The translations under genes were made by a program, and so were the position numbers. A stretch of DNA of 64,000 bases, from the NCBI GenBank assembly GCA_002685255.1, contig NYWU01000038.1, positions 1 through 64,000 of the forward strand, read 5' to 3'. The DNA is from Idiomarinaceae bacterium (GTDB taxonomy: Bacteria > Pseudomonadota > Gammaproteobacteria > Enterobacterales > Alteromonadaceae). Shown piece by piece: positions 63,275-64,000 of this stretch. Within the stretch, counting starts at the first letter, position 1, and the number at the start of each line of letters is the position of its first letter. Below the pieces are notes generated by a model that did no database searches, was not told the DNA's origin, and saw only the letters and a program-made list of their open reading frames with translations.

Positions 63275-63523
63275 ATGAAAAATATATTCGTATTCAACTC
63301 GATGCTAACGCCCAAAATCATCACTTTTGTCTACTGGCTTATGCTCTTAGGCTGTTTGATTTCCGGTATAGGTTCAATGTTCACCCAATATGGCGGTGGC
63401 TTTTTCGCCGGATTAGGTATCATTATTTTCGGTGCTATTGGCGCGAGGATCTGGTGCGAATTGCTTATCGTGTTATTTAAAATCCACGAAAACCTTCAAA
63501 AAATGGCTAATAAATCAGAATAA
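63275..63523 (+). CDS. DUF4282-like small membrane protein
   Basis: An 82-aa protein with two membrane helices. The pattern LTPKIITFVYWLMLLGCLISG and GARIWCELLIVLFKIHENLQ matches the DUF4282 family: a helix pair, an R..CEL..VLF.I.E.L end. AAAGGA lies upstream of the ATG. Function unknown. It overlaps by 28 nt the end of the convergent ammonia-lyase gene. Confidence 0.78.
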   Translation: MKNIFVFNSMLTPKIITFVYWLMLLGCLISGIGSMFTQYGGGFFAGLGIIIFGAIGARIWCELLIVLFKIHENLQKMANKSE

Positions 63524-64000
63524 GTAGCATGCGCATGGTGCGCACGGGCAAATCCAGATGTCGCGCAAAATGCGCGACCTACCCAACGCGTTAATGCGCG
63601 GAGTTCGTTTTCGAGGGGACGATCTTCGGTAAGCAAGGGATGCTCACTCACGAGGTTGTCGACATAGTCCTGCAGCGGTGGCTCAATCTCAGTATTGGGC
63701 GAAACCAAGCAGCGCAGCTTTACACCGTGAGTGGCGGCTAACAGCGACGCGGCGACAACCTGTTGCGTTAATTCCAAAACGCGACGGCAATCACGCGCAG
63801 CAATCGTCCCCATACTCACCTTATCTTGGTTATGACACTCCGTAGAACGCGAGAACACACTCGCCGACATCGTTAATTTCAGTGCCTCCGCAGTCCATGC
63901 CGAACAACCAATTTGCACCGCTTTAAATCCATGACTAATCGCCAAGTCATCCCCCTCAGCGGCGGATAAATTAGGTGGTAATCCATTATTCGACTTGGTA
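63496..64000 (-). CDS. Aromatic/histidine ammonia-lyase, C-terminal part (N-terminus off window)
   Basis: Open frame from the right window edge to 63496, about 168 codons. It contains NNGLPPNLSAA and then FSRSTECHNQDKVSMGTIAARD, the C-terminal core of the MIO-dependent HAL/PAL/TAL family. The E-x-x-N-Q-D-K block is the conserved helix that supports the active site. These enzymes remove ammonia from His, Phe or Tyr. The last 27 residues or so (RAFCATSGFARAHHAHATYSD...) come from a REP pair. Substrate cannot be told without the N-terminal selectivity residues. Confidence 0.82.
   Translation of the reverse strand, partial: TKSNNGLPPNLSAAEGDDLAISHGFKAVQIGCSAWTAEALKLTMSASVFSRSTECHNQDKVSMGTIAARDCRRVLELTQQVVAASLLAATHGVKLRCLVSPNTEIEPPLQDYVDNLVSEHPLLTEDRPLENELRALTRWVGRAFCATSGFARAHHAHATYSDLLAIF
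63524..63582. repeat. B-A REP pair inside the ammonia-lyase reading frame
   Basis: GTAGCATGCGCATGGTGCGCACGGGC, spacer, then GTCGCGCAAAATGCGCGACCTAC. The reading frame of the leftward gene passes through the pair in a frame that avoids TAG, giving a repeat-encoded tail. Confidence 0.88.

Overview
The window looks like chromosome from a marine gammaproteobacterium with moderate GC. It encodes an E. coli-type dGTPase, CsrA, a RegB/RegA-like redox two-component pair, TonB receptors, LPP20/FlgT-like envelope proteins and many GGDEF/EAL proteins. I cannot name the genus from sequence alone; an Alteromonadales- or Oceanospirillales-like organism is only a guess. There is no rRNA, no recognised tRNA, no CRISPR array and no prophage module.

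Layout. 1-2.4 kb: a DabB/NuoL-like proton-channel subunit running off the left edge, with a divergent LysR regulator. 2.6-6.3 kb: a TonB receptor with a CxxxM...HxM copper-site signature, followed by a RegBA-like sensor/regulator pair. 6.4-14 kb: signalling genes (GAF-GGDEF-EAL, chemoreceptor, PAS-GAF-GGDEF) around a PepSY membrane pair. 14-18 kb: AMP-ligase, LysR, EamA transporter, beta-hydroxyacid dehydrogenase. 18-29.7 kb: housekeeping and envelope genes (DUF502, dgt, e(P4)-like phosphatase, M23 peptidase, csrA) interleaved with three more diguanylate cyclases. 29.7-34.7 kb: an ECF sigma/RskA-type anti-sigma pair ahead of a DUF4331-cadherin-TPR-HupE-like operon. 35-43 kb: GGDEF-EAL, MFS, an FtsX-type permease with a membrane-fusion protein but no ATPase in view, and an M1-like peptidase. 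43.5-51.5 kb: one eight-gene operon of exported proteins with lipoproteins, LPP20-, CsgG/LpoB- and FlgT-N-like domains and an SLT transglycosylase. 51.5-64 kb: a patchwork of small accessory genes separated by a dense family of GTAG-palindrome repeats, with their likely mobiliser, a REP-associated tyrosine transposase (RAYT), near 57 kb. The window ends inside an aromatic/histidine ammonia-lyase gene.

Two things stand out. First, the repeats are REP/BIME-like, built from two alternating palindromes (A: GTAG-GTCGCGC..GCGCGAC; B: GTAG/GTAA-CGTGCGC..GCGCACG), and they form 86-bp tandem arrays. In thirteen genes on both strands the TAG of the repeat's GTAG foot is the stop codon of the adjacent gene, and in three others the reading frame runs into the repeat, which encodes the C-terminal tail. 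Second, the eight-gene envelope operon at 43.5-51.5 kb is assembled from domains that resemble Vibrio FlgO/FlgP/FlgT ring proteins but lies away from any flagellar gene and carries its own transglycosylase. It is the best candidate here for an undescribed multi-protein system.

Many starts in the ORF track were moved to GTG/TTG/ATG codons with a better ribosome-binding site. Several genes that the track misses were added: dabB, csrA, two proteins of about 55 aa, and the full visible extent of the ammonia-lyase.
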